Assembly (NCBI GenBank): GCA_900318035.1
Contig: ONJC01000014.1
Span: 19,137 to 83,136 of the forward strand
DNA from: an uncultured Methanobrevibacter sp.
GTDB lineage: Archaea; Methanobacteriota; Methanobacteria; Methanobacteriales; Methanobacteriaceae
DNA: 64,000 nucleotides
Reading direction: 5' to 3'
Part shown: positions 9,280 to 17,549 of the stretch, piece by piece
Layout of the letters: each line of letters opens with the position of its first letter
Numbering within the stretch: position 1 is the first letter of the stretch
Program-made: the position numbers and the translations under genes
The notes under the pieces: model-generated
The model's input: the letters and a program-made list of their open reading frames with translations, nothing else
The model's database searches: none
Told to the model about the DNA's origin: nothing

Positions 9280-9362
9280 AGGTACGTGCTCCAGTGGCCA
9301 AAGAGGGCAGGCTTAAAACCTGCCGGTTAGTCCTTTCGTGGGTTCAAATCCCGCCGTACCTA
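9280..9362 (+). tRNA. tRNA-Leu (anticodon TAA), copy 2
   Basis: 83 bases. Perfect acceptor AGGTACG/CGTACCT, anticodon stem GCAGG/CCTGC with loop CTTAAAA (UAA), long variable arm, T-arm GTGGG/CCCGC, discriminator A. It differs from the other two Leu(TAA) copies in acceptor, anticodon stem and variable arm, so the copies are divergent, not recent duplicates. Confidence 0.9.
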
Positions 9363-9369
9363 CTTGTAT

Positions 9370-9451
9370 GCTGTGTTGGCTGAGTGGTCTAAAGCGATTG
9401 CCCTGAAAGCAATCATCATAGATGGCGGAGGTTCAAATCCTCCACACGGCG
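9370..9451 (+). tRNA. tRNA-Ser-like (anticodon TGA), C33 variant
   Basis: 82 bases. Acceptor GCTGTGT/ACACGGC (one wobble), anticodon stem ATTGC/GCAAT, loop CCTGAAA giving anticodon UGA but again C at position 33. Variable arm paired (atcatc/gatggc partly), T-arm GGAGG/CCTCC, discriminator G. Confidence 0.7.
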
Positions 9452-9473
9452 TAATTATTATTAATGTGTTGTT

Positions 9474-9557
9474 AGGTGAGTGACGCAGCCTGGTCAACCG
9501 TGACAGACTTAAGATCTGTTGGTTAGTCCTTCGCGGGTTCAAATCCCGCCTCACCTA
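9474..9557 (+). tRNA. tRNA-Leu (anticodon TAA), copy 3
   Basis: 84 bases with all stems intact: acceptor AGGTGAG/CTCACCT, anticodon stem ACAGA/TCTGT with loop CTTAAGA (UAA), T-arm GCGGG/CCCGC, discriminator A. Its D-arm (GCAGCCTGGTCAACCGTGAC) differs from the other Leu copies. Confidence 0.88.
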
Positions 9558-9570
9558 TTTCAATCAGTTT

Positions 9571-9651
9571 AGGCATGTGTCTGAGTGGTCAAAAGAAACA
9601 GGTTAAGATCCTGTGCTTAGTGCTTCGAGGGTTCAAATCCCTTCATGCCTA
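9571..9651 (+). pseudogene. Damaged tRNA-Leu (2-base loss in anticodon arm)
   Basis: Perfect acceptor AGGCATG/CATGCCT, Leu-type D-arm, variable arm and T-arm, discriminator A. The anticodon arm reads ACAGG-TTAAGAT-CCTGT. Taken literally the anticodon is AAG, which archaea normally do not use. The simplest explanation is loss of two bases from CAGGA-CTTAAGA-TCCTG, i.e. a former Leu(TAA). Possibly still folded but unlikely to decode normally. Confidence 0.65.
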
Positions 9652-9666
9652 TTTTCATATTTTGTT

Positions 9667-9752
9667 GGTGTATTACTCAAGTGGACTAAGAGGCTCGCCT
9701 TGAGAGCGAGTAGCATCTAAGGATGGCGGAGGTTCGAATCCTCCATGCACCG
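9667..9752 (+). tRNA. tRNA-Ser (anticodon TGA)
   Basis: 86 bases. Acceptor GGTGTAT/ATGCACC, anticodon stem CTCGC/GCGAG with loop CTTGAGA (U33 present, anticodon UGA), paired variable arm, T-arm GGAGG/CCTCC, discriminator G. A GC-poor hairpin at 9761-9786 follows and may end the array. Confidence 0.9.
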
Positions 9753-10049
9753 CTTTTTAATGTCACATAAAACAATTTTTGTGGCAAAATATTAAAATTG
9801 AGTTGTTAATGTTTTTTCTCAGGATATTCGTCTCTAAATCAACATTGACGCCAGCTATTCATATTTGTTTGCCGGATTTGATTTGTAGATATATATCATC
9901 ATTTTCAAGTTGCCTGTTTTTTCCTAATCGTTAATGTTAATGTTATTCTGCTTTCATATTCTTCAATGTTAATGGATTATTGTCTTTTTTGTGGAGTGTT
10001 CATCCAATTAAAAATAGGTTTTTTATACAATGGTTTCATATATTAAATT
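9753..10049. other. Intergenic region between tRNA array and second permease
   Basis: AT-rich. It holds a 7-bp hairpin (9761-9767 with 9780-9786) directly after the last tRNA, possibly a transcript end. A TATA-like stretch (tttttatacaa, about 10020-10030) lies close upstream of the permease ATG. No gene seen. Confidence 0.4.
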
Positions 10050-12308
10050 ATGTCACTTACTCGAAAAATGCTGAGAGATATAAAAATCAATAAAACGCAA
10101 TTCATCGCAATATTTCTAATGGCATTTTTAGGTATCTTTGCTTATTGCGGGATATGTAGTGAGTATTATGGGCTTGTTCAAACTTCAGATGAATATTATG
10201 ACCAGACTAATATGGCTGATGGTTGGATTTATAATACTAGTTTTGATGATGTCTCAGTTGATAAGATAACTAAATTTACAACTGAAACAGACAGGCAGGC
10301 TGTTGTTCAATCAGTTTGTGATTTGGAAAATAAACCGGATATAAAACTGCACTTTATTGAGAAGGGAACGATATCAAAATTCTATTTGACTGAAGGTGAA
10401 GACTTTAATGCGTCTGATGATGATGGAGTATGGTTGGATTGTCGTTTTGCAGAAAAACGTAATCTTAAAGTGGGGGATAATGTTACTTTTGAATTTTATA
10501 ATCAAACAATTACAAAAAAGATCAAGGGTTTGGGCTATTCTCCGGAATATATTTATGAATCCTCACCCAATTCTCTAACTCCTGATTTTTCACAGAGGGG
10601 ATTTGCCTATCTTTCACATAATGCATATCCGAATAGCTTGAATTACACTACATTGCTTGTCAAGTATGACTCATCCGACAGCGATTTTAAAGAGAAACTA
10701 GATGATTCAATAAGCTATCTGTCGTTTACTAAAAAGGCAGACCAGCTCAGTGTTTCTAAATTTGCAGACGAAATGGTGCAGCACAAGATGATAGGAGATG
10801 TTTTCCCGATAGTGTTTATTTTAGTTACTTTTCTAACTCTCCTGACAGCAATGACAAGAATCGTAACACTTCAGAGGCCTCAAATTGGAATTCTTAAGGC
10901 CGTCGGATACAAGGATAAAACAATTATTCTGCATTACATATGTTATGGCTTTTTCCCGGTTTTGGCAGGTGCAGTTCTCGGATTGGTTACCGGACCGGTG
11001 ATAATTCCAAGGATGTTTTACCCGACAATGACTGCAACATATAGCATGCCCAGCTGGAATCCTGGTTTTGATATGAGTTTTATTTATATTTCCGCATTGA
11101 TGGTTGCCTCATCAGTTTTTGTAACCTACTGGTCATGTAGAAGAATTTCAAAGGAAAATCCTGCAAACACATTAAGGCCAAAGCCCCCTAATACATCTTC
11201 AAATAGTTTTATGGAAAAATCAAAGCTTTGGAAACATTTAAACTTTAATCTACGTTGGAACTGGCGTGATGCAAAAAGAAATAATTTCCGGGCACTGATG
11301 ACAATAGTTGGTGTGATGGGTTGTGTTGCACTTCTGATTGCAGCATTTGGTATGAATGACTGTATGAACGAGCTTAAAACATGGGAATATGATGACATTT
11401 CTCATTATGAATCAAAACTGCTCCTTTCAAATGATGCAAATCCTATGGAACTGTATTATATATTGAATGATACCAACGGCAGCTTTATCATGCAGCAATC
11501 TATTGAAATTAAGGCAAATGATGTGGAAGATACGGTAACGCTTCTGGCTTCAAATAACACTGACCTGATATCATACACCAACAGCAATAGGGAACCGATT
11601 GAGATTAAGGAAGGAGATGTGTCAATGTCAACCAAACTTGCCCAAAAGTTTAATTTAAGTATTGGTGATAAAATTAGGTGGCATATAGTTGGAAGCGATG
11701 ATTGGGTAACTTCCAAAATAGGTCAAATTCATGCTGAACCTGTTTCACAGGGTCTGATAATGTCTCCTGATACTTTAGAAGACCAGGGTTTGAATTTCAC
11801 ACCAACAAATATATTGACTCCTGACAAATTCGGTGAAAAATATGAGTCAATCAAATCCGTTTCCAGCATTGATTCGCTTGAAGAGGGTTGGGACCAGATT
11901 ACAACGTCTGTAATGATGATGGTTTATGTGGTGACGGTGGTGGCAGTTGCACTGGCAGTTCTGGTTTTATATAACCTGGGTATTTTATCATTTACAGAAA
12001 TGGAAAGGGAAATTGCAACATTGAAGGTTTTAGGCTTTAAAACAAGGATTTTAAGGAAGCTGCTTTTGACTCAGAACCTAATCTTTACAGCTATAGGGTT
12101 TGTTTTGGGAATTCCACTTGGATTTTACTTCATGACCCTGATGATGAATGCTGCAGGAGATTCACTTTACTATATTCCGAAATTGACACTGGGAAATATC
12201 ATTCTTTCCGCTTTGATAACATTCACAATATCCATTGTGGTTAATTTGATGTTTTCAGATAAAATCAATGATTTGAATATGGTTGAAGCATTAAAGGATG
12301 TTGAATAG
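10050..12308 (+). CDS. FtsX/MacB-type ABC transporter permease, copy 2
   Basis: A 752-residue paralogue of the permease at 5690-7960, co-linear along the whole length with two FtsX-type halves and the same helix layout. No ATPase gene is adjacent, so it either shares the MacB-type ATPase at 4982-5686 or acts with one elsewhere. No ribosome site precedes the ATG and a TATA-like stretch lies about 25 bases upstream, so the message is probably leaderless. The tRNA array sits exactly between the two paralogues. Confidence 0.88.
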   Translation: MSLTRKMLRDIKINKTQFIAIFLMAFLGIFAYCGICSEYYGLVQTSDEYYDQTNMADGWIYNTSFDDVSVDKITKFTTETDRQAVVQSVCDLENKPDIKLHFIEKGTISKFYLTEGEDFNASDDDGVWLDCRFAEKRNLKVGDNVTFEFYNQTITKKIKGLGYSPEYIYESSPNSLTPDFSQRGFAYLSHNAYPNSLNYTTLLVKYDSSDSDFKEKLDDSISYLSFTKKADQLSVSKFADEMVQHKMIGDVFPIVFILVTFLTLLTAMTRIVTLQRPQIGILKAVGYKDKTIILHYICYGFFPVLAGAVLGLVTGPVIIPRMFYPTMTATYSMPSWNPGFDMSFIYISALMVASSVFVTYWSCRRISKENPANTLRPKPPNTSSNSFMEKSKLWKHLNFNLRWNWRDAKRNNFRALMTIVGVMGCVALLIAAFGMNDCMNELKTWEYDDISHYESKLLLSNDANPMELYYILNDTNGSFIMQQSIEIKANDVEDTVTLLASNNTDLISYTNSNREPIEIKEGDVSMSTKLAQKFNLSIGDKIRWHIVGSDDWVTSKIGQIHAEPVSQGLIMSPDTLEDQGLNFTPTNILTPDKFGEKYESIKSVSSIDSLEEGWDQITTSVMMMVYVVTVVAVALAVLVLYNLGILSFTEMEREIATLKVLGFKTRILRKLLLTQNLIFTAIGFVLGIPLGFYFMTLMMNAAGDSLYYIPKLTLGNIILSALITFTISIVVNLMFSDKINDLNMVEALKDVE

Positions 12309-12396
12309 TGTTGTTCTATCTGATAATTAAGCTGAGAATTGATACAAACAATTAAATAATTTTAACACGAAATAACTCATAATAAATGTTGATAAT

Positions 12397-13119
12397 ATGA
12401 ATCTTGAAGAGATAATATACAAAAGACGATCAGTAAGAAAGTATGACGACAATCCATTAGCACAGGAAACATTGGATGAAATAAGGGAATTCATAGGCGA
12501 TATTCCGGTTTTAAATCCTGATATCAACTGGAGTTATGAAATTGTCGGTCCTGAAAATGTAAAGACATTAATGAGATGGAAGGCTCCTCACTATCTGGTG
12601 ATATTTTCCGAACCTGTGCAGAACTATTTTCAAAATATAGGATTCATATTTCAGCAGGTTGATTTGTTTTTACAAAGTAAGGGAATTGGAACCTGTTGGA
12701 TTGGTGCTGGAAGCCCTAAAAATTACGAAAATCCAAATCCGGAACATGAATTTGTTATACTTCTGGCATTTGGCAATCCTTCCGGAGAACTCTACCGAAG
12801 TAAAGATCAGTTCAAAAGGAAAGATTTGAGTGAAATTTCTGATAAAACAGATGAAAGGCTGATTCCTGCCCAGTTTGCTCCATCTGCCGCAAACTCACAG
12901 ACATGGTATTTTAAACATAATGATGATGGCAGTTACGATGTCTACAGGAATAGGCGCAGGTTAAATCTGAATAATCGAATGATTAATTGGAATAAGATAG
13001 ATATTGGCATTGCGCTAGCGCATCTTTATATCTCAAATACGGATACTTTTGCATCTACATTGGATAAACCGCATAAAGAGCTAAAAGGCAAAGTTTTTGA
13101 AATGAGTTTTGTAATATGA
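12397..13119 (+). CDS. Nitroreductase-family protein, TM1586-like
   Basis: A 240-residue protein opening with the nitroreductase motif YKRRSVRKYDD that binds FMN phosphate. A second half-domain contains PSAANSQTW, a pattern of the double-domain TM1586-type putative nitroreductases. Expected to be a cytosolic flavoprotein; the electron acceptor is unknown. It stands alone between the permease and a gene on the other strand. Confidence 0.8.
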   Translation: MNLEEIIYKRRSVRKYDDNPLAQETLDEIREFIGDIPVLNPDINWSYEIVGPENVKTLMRWKAPHYLVIFSEPVQNYFQNIGFIFQQVDLFLQSKGIGTCWIGAGSPKNYENPNPEHEFVILLAFGNPSGELYRSKDQFKRKDLSEISDKTDERLIPAQFAPSAANSQTWYFKHNDDGSYDVYRNRRRLNLNNRMINWNKIDIGIALAHLYISNTDTFASTLDKPHKELKGKVFEMSFVI

Positions 13120-13224
13120 ATAAGTTATTTTGCAAAATTAGAATTGTCTTAAAATAAGCTATTATTCATTTTAAATTAATAAATAAAAAAAGTTCTTTAA
13201 AGAAATAAATTCTTTAAAGACAAG

Positions 13225-13941
13225 TTATGAAATTTTATCAATTCCTTTAGTAGCAAGTAATTTTGTAAAGGAACCTTGAGGTTGCATTACGATATTTCCT
13301 TTGGAATATTCATTTAATGCAGTTTGCACCATTTTGTTCTTCTTATCTGGGTCTTTTGTAAGGTTTGCAATTACTTTTGCAAGCTCCATTACTGCATCTC
13401 CTCTGGACATGTTTCCTTGAACATTTTCGTTACCTGGATATCCTTGGTATGCATCGTTTTGACGAACCATGTCTACTGCACTGAGGTTGCTTACTTCTCC
13501 ATTTATGTATATAGGTCTAACACTATCAAGAATGCTGTCTATACTTTCATCATAAAGAAGAACTACTGCATCGGAATGCATTCCGGTATTTGCTTCGACG
13601 ATTTCCTGAGCATAGCGCATACCAACGTCAACACCGTCCCAAAGACAGTCGTGCATCATCATACGTCCGCCAAGCCCTCCTGGTGCCGATTGTGTAGGGT
13701 GTGACATTCCACCAGGGTATACTGGAGTGTAGTTTACCAATGACCCATTTTCTAAATGAATCATAAATGCCATATCTACTCCACCATTTGACTGTTCGTA
13801 TTTGTCTGAAGCTAATACAAGAATATCCTTACTTTCGGAGGTCAAATCCGGAGTCATGAATAATGCTCCTGCAATAAGAGTCCATATTCCAATAAGAATA
13901 ACAAGAAGAATAGCTATAATTAGTTTCTTTGATCTAGTCAT
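13225..13941 (-). CDS. DUF4012-like secreted or membrane-anchored protein
   Basis: A 238-residue protein with one N-terminal hydrophobic segment (about residues 7-30) and an extracytoplasmic remainder. The blocks DILVLASDK, YTPVYPGGMSHPTQ and GGRMMMHDCLWD match a family (DUF4012) common in Methanobacteriales, distantly reminiscent of LytR-CpsA-Psr proteins. Function is not established. It has its own promoter region on the minus strand in the AT-rich gap 13942-14133. Confidence 0.7.
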   Translation of the reverse strand: MTRSKKLIIAILLVILIGIWTLIAGALFMTPDLTSESKDILVLASDKYEQSNGGVDMAFMIHLENGSLVNYTPVYPGGMSHPTQSAPGGLGGRMMMHDCLWDGVDVGMRYAQEIVEANTGMHSDAVVLLYDESIDSILDSVRPIYINGEVSNLSAVDMVRQNDAYQGYPGNENVQGNMSRGDAVMELAKVIANLTKDPDKKNKMVQTALNEYSKGNIVMQPQGSFTKLLATKGIDKIS

Positions 13942-14133
13942 TTTTCAATTCCTATACATTTATTTTAATTAATAAAATTATAGTTATATAATTATATTTA
14001 ATAATTAAATTATATAAAGTTTCTTTAAATTTGCATAATTTAATCAAATTTTAAATATAATGAATTTACATAATTGCATCTAATGAAATGAGTTGAATTT
14101 CTAGATATTTTTTAATACTTAAGTGGTGATTAG

Positions 14134-14598
14134 ATGGAAGACGCTTATGAATGGAAAGGTTTGAACGGTCAGTTAGTAACATTTAAAAAGGAAGTAGGGG
14201 ATGCTCAAAAAATTACTTATATTGGGTCTCCTGGAGTTTGCACTCCATTTGCAGAGTTTTTGGCTTATTCTGTAAGGGATAAGGAAAATCATTTCTTTCC
14301 TCTGCTGAATGTCGAAGAGTGTCATGAGTTTGAGTCCAAATCATATGCCATGGTTTTGAAGGATGAAGTTTCTGACCCTCACGGTTCTGATGTCGTGGTA
14401 TTGCTTGGCGGTTTGTCAATGCCGAAATATGATGTGGATACTGAAGAGCTGAATGCTCTGGTTAATGATATTCTTAAAGAAGACGGTCGGATAATTGGGG
14501 TGTGCTTCATGGACATGTTTGCCAAGGCAGGCTGGCTGGATAAGGTTGATTTCGATTGTGTCATTGATGGAACTTTAATAGGGGTTGTTATGAAATAA
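14134..14598 (+). CDS. DUF2124 family protein
   Basis: A 154-residue soluble protein. The blocks TYIGSPGVCTPFAEFLAYS and VVVLLGGLSMPKY are typical of a conserved methanogen family (DUF2124) of unknown function. A gtggtgat site lies 5 bases before the ATG. It precedes the metal-resistance genes but is separated from them by about 100 bases with operator-like repeats, so it need not belong to that operon. Confidence 0.75.
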   Translation: MEDAYEWKGLNGQLVTFKKEVGDAQKITYIGSPGVCTPFAEFLAYSVRDKENHFFPLLNVEECHEFESKSYAMVLKDEVSDPHGSDVVVLLGGLSMPKYDVDTEELNALVNDILKEDGRIIGVCFMDMFAKAGWLDKVDFDCVIDGTLIGVVMK

Positions 14599-14619
14599 TC
14601 TCTTATTATTTTTTTTACA

Positions 14620-14679
14620 TTAACATATCATAATATCATGATATGACAACATTTAAATAGATTAACATATCATAATATG
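14620..14679. promoter_or_regulatory. ArsR-type operator/promoter region with 17-bp direct repeats
   Basis: The 17-base sequence TTAACATATCATAATAT occurs at 14620-14636 and again at 14662-14678, 42 bp apart (four helical turns). Each copy begins an inverted repeat: CATATCAT/ATGATATG at 14624-14645 and CATAT/ATATG at 14666-14679. A TATA-like tttaaata lies between them. The position directly before the arsR-type gene suggests autoregulation. Confidence 0.6.
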
Positions 14680-14698
14680 TAAATATATAATATATGTG

Positions 14699-15079
14699 AT
14701 GAATATGGAAAATAATAATCTTGAAAACAAAAATGATGATATGTGTGAAATATTCGACTCTCATGAGGATGTTGTCAGTCGTGTAAAGAAACGCATACCT
14801 GATGAATCCGAATTTTCTGAGCTATCCGAATTCTTCAAAATATTTGGTAACCCGACAAGATTAAAAATTATTTCCCTGCTTTCAATCGAAGATTTGTGTG
14901 TTTGTGATATCTGCGAAGCGCTTGATTTGAACCAGACTACTGTTTCAAATCAGTTAAGAATATTGCGTGCAAACAATATTGTCAAATACAAAAAAGAAGG
15001 AAAAATGGCAAGATATTCCCTTACAGATCTTCACATAGAAATGATTTACAAAGTAGGTTTGGAACATATATTAGAATAA
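14699..15079 (+). CDS. ArsR/SmtB-family metal-sensing repressor
   Basis: About 126 residues with a winged helix-turn-helix (FKIFGNPTRLKIISLL, then LDLNQTTVSNQLRIL). The segment DLCVCDIC in the alpha-3 region matches the ELCVCDL metal-binding motif of Cd/Pb/Zn-sensing members. Possible starts are GTG 14696, ATG 14699 and ATG 14705; the choice changes only the first residues. It lies 18 bases before the P-type ATPase gene. It most likely represses its own operon through the repeats upstream and releases them on metal binding. Confidence 0.9.
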   Translation: MNMENNNLENKNDDMCEIFDSHEDVVSRVKKRIPDESEFSELSEFFKIFGNPTRLKIISLLSIEDLCVCDICEALDLNQTTVSNQLRILRANNIVKYKKEGKMARYSLTDLHIEMIYKVGLEHILE

Positions 15080-15097
15080 TTTTTAATTGGTGATACT

Positions 15098-17485
15098 ATG
15101 GTAGAAAATAGGTGTTATGATTCGGATTGTTCTGATGAAAATTGCCGCAATCCCGAACATTACAATTACATCTGTTTAGACCCAAATTGTGATGAAATTC
15201 ACTGTGAAAATCCTGACCATTATGATAAGCAGTTATTAAGAGATTATCAGGCGAAAACTGATTTCAGTGTACATGATCATAGCGAAAAAATAGATTACGA
15301 TGAAGATGTTGAGTTAAAGCTTTGTGGTTGTCCTGATTGTGCAGACGATGATGACCATGACCACGACCATGCGCATGAGCATCATCATGACCATGAGCAT
15401 GAAGAGGATGTTTGTACTGATGATGATTGTGGTTGTCATGACCACGATCATGAGCATCATCATCATGAGCATGAGGGGGATGTTTGTACTGATGATGATT
15501 GTGGTTGTCATGACCATGACCATGATGGGGATATTAGTCTTTGCGGGTGTCCTGATTGTGCAGATGATGACGATGATGATGGAGAATTATTGGCTGAAGG
15601 AAAACCATTGTTATCCAATAGACCAATTCAGATAATCGTTGCCAGCGGCATATTATTTGTTTTAGGACATGTTTTTGAATGGTTGTCATTCAGTCCGACA
15701 GTTGTAACCATAACTTATATGGTTGGGGCAGTTATTGCAGGTTATGAAATAGCCATTTCAGCTTATAAATCATTAGTCAAAAGACACACTGTTGGTCCTG
15801 CAATGTTATTATCTATTGCGTGTATTGCATCATTTATCATTGGACATCCTGAAGAGGGCGCTGCTGTCACTTTCCTGTATTATATTGCAGAATTTTTAGA
15901 AGACTATGCCGAACTCAGGGCTGGACGTTCAATTAAAGCTTTGATTGAAATCGCTCCGGATACTGCAAGAGTCAAAGTCGGTGATAAGGAAGAAGTTAGA
16001 AATGTTGACGATGTAAATATCGGCGATATTGTTATTGTAAAACCTGGGGATAAAGTTCCTTTGGATGGTGAAGTTATTTCAGGTTCATCTTCAGTCAATC
16101 AGGCTTCTATTACTGGTGAAAGCGTACCTGTCTTAAAACAGGTCGGAGATAATGTATTTTCCGGAACAGTTAATGAAGATGGATATATGGAAATTAGAGT
16201 CACAACAGTGGCCAAAGATTCAGTCATTTCAAAAATCGTTACTTTGGTAAAACGCTCACAGCTCAACAGATCTGAAACCGAAACTCTGGTTGAGAGGGTA
16301 GCTAAATACTACACTCCGGTAATGATGGTTTGTGCACTTTGCGTTGCATTTATTCCTCCATTGTTGTTTGGTCATAACCTTATCGACTGGGTTTTTAAGG
16401 CCCTTTCACTGCTGGTAATTTCATGTCCATGCGCATTTTTAATTTCAACACCTGTTGGAATGGTTTCCGCAATCACTTCAGCCACCAGAAATGGTGTCAT
16501 TATCAAGGGAAGTTCATATGTTGAGGAAATGCGTAACGTTAAAGCGGTAATATTTGATAAGACAGGTACTTTAACAGAAGGAAAACTGGTATTGGATGAG
16601 GTTAATGTTTTGGATGAAAGTTATTCCGAGGAAGACATTGTCAGAATAGCTTCCGCCATGGAATCCGGGTCTTCCCACCCTATCGCTCAGGCAATCGTGG
16701 AGTATGCTAATGAAAATGATATAGCTTTTGATACTGTTGATGAGTTTAAAAATGTCCCTGGAAAGGGTATCGTTGCTAATATTAACGGTGAGCAGTTCTA
16801 TGCTGCAAATGAATCATTGATTGAAGGAAGCTCCTTTGATATTTCAAGGGATGAGATTAATAGATATACCTCTAAAGGAAATACCATTATATTCATAGGT
16901 AATGCTGAAAGGGTTATTGGTTTTATTACAGTATCCGATAAAATCAGGGACAATGCTTCAGAAGTTATCAGTGATTTAAAACAGAGAGGTGTTGAAACCG
17001 TAATGCTCACTGGAGATAATAAAATGGCTGCCAATAAGGTTGCTTCAGAAATAGGCATTCAGCATGTTTTCTCAAATCTGCTTCCTGAAGATAAGTTGAA
17101 TATCCTGGATACAATCAGAAACAAATTCGGTGATGTTGCAATGGTCGGTGACGGCATTAATGATGCGCCGGCACTGGCACGTGCAAATATTGGTATTGCA
17201 ATGGGTGCAGCAGGTTCTGATGTAGCTATTGAAACAGCAGATGTGGCATTGATGCAGGATGACATATCAAAACTTCCGTATCTGTTCTCTTTAAGCCATA
17301 AAACAATGGGCATTATCAAACAGAACATTACTTTTGCAATTGCTATTAAATTTTTATGCGCAATACTTGCAATATTGGGCATCATAACCTTGATGATGTC
17401 TGTTGGTGTTGGAGACCTTGGATTAACCCTTCTGGTTATCTTAAACTCCTTTAGAATTGGAATGGTGAAAGATCCACTATTCTAA
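15098..17485 (+). CDS. P1B-type heavy-metal ATPase (Zn/Cd/Pb type) with His/Asp/Cys-rich N-terminus
   Basis: A 795-residue metal-exporting ATPase. The membrane CPC motif is at 443-445, the phosphorylation motif DKTGTLT starts at Asp487, the P1B HP motif lies in SSHPIAQ, and GDGINDAP is the hinge. The first 175 residues are unusual: several Cys pairs (CxxxxC, CGCPDC), long runs of His-Asp-Glu, and a near-duplicated unit ending VCTDDDCGCHDHDHEHH. This domain probably buffers or senses metal. The ArsR repressor directly upstream fits Zn/Cd/Pb or Co efflux. Start ATG with ggtgat 4 bases upstream. Confidence 0.93.
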   Translation: MVENRCYDSDCSDENCRNPEHYNYICLDPNCDEIHCENPDHYDKQLLRDYQAKTDFSVHDHSEKIDYDEDVELKLCGCPDCADDDDHDHDHAHEHHHDHEHEEDVCTDDDCGCHDHDHEHHHHEHEGDVCTDDDCGCHDHDHDGDISLCGCPDCADDDDDDGELLAEGKPLLSNRPIQIIVASGILFVLGHVFEWLSFSPTVVTITYMVGAVIAGYEIAISAYKSLVKRHTVGPAMLLSIACIASFIIGHPEEGAAVTFLYYIAEFLEDYAELRAGRSIKALIEIAPDTARVKVGDKEEVRNVDDVNIGDIVIVKPGDKVPLDGEVISGSSSVNQASITGESVPVLKQVGDNVFSGTVNEDGYMEIRVTTVAKDSVISKIVTLVKRSQLNRSETETLVERVAKYYTPVMMVCALCVAFIPPLLFGHNLIDWVFKALSLLVISCPCAFLISTPVGMVSAITSATRNGVIIKGSSYVEEMRNVKAVIFDKTGTLTEGKLVLDEVNVLDESYSEEDIVRIASAMESGSSHPIAQAIVEYANENDIAFDTVDEFKNVPGKGIVANINGEQFYAANESLIEGSSFDISRDEINRYTSKGNTIIFIGNAERVIGFITVSDKIRDNASEVISDLKQRGVETVMLTGDNKMAANKVASEIGIQHVFSNLLPEDKLNILDTIRNKFGDVAMVGDGINDAPALARANIGIAMGAAGSDVAIETADVALMQDDISKLPYLFSLSHKTMGIIKQNITFAIAIKFLCAILAILGIITLMMSVGVGDLGLTLLVILNSFRIGMVKDPLF
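15340..15560 (+). repeat. Low-complexity GAT/CAT coding repeat with internal near-duplication
   Basis: Within the ATPase N-terminus the DNA is a run of GAT, CAT, GAC, CAC and GAG codons. A unit of roughly 70 bases (around 15408-15455 and 15476-15520) occurs twice. Spurious methionine-rich open frames arise in the other frames from the same codons. Slippage here could change the number of metal-binding residues. Confidence 0.75.
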
Positions 17486-17549
17486 TTTTATTTTTTCTTT
17501 TTTTGTCAAATAATTAATTTTATATTTGAAAAAATTTTAATAATTATTT

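Noticed and set aside
9360..9554. Open frame on the minus strand through the tRNA array
   Set aside because: It runs through two complete tRNA genes (Ser and Leu); likewise the plus-strand frame at 8642-8860.
9571..9651. Functional tRNA-Leu with anticodon AAG
   Set aside because: Archaea normally do not use A34, and the loop is best explained by loss of two bases from a Leu(TAA) anticodon arm.
15314..15635. Methionine/isoleucine-rich open frames on both strands
   Set aside because: They are by-products of the GAT/CAT/GAC codon runs in the ATPase N-terminus, with no ribosome site and extremely biased composition.
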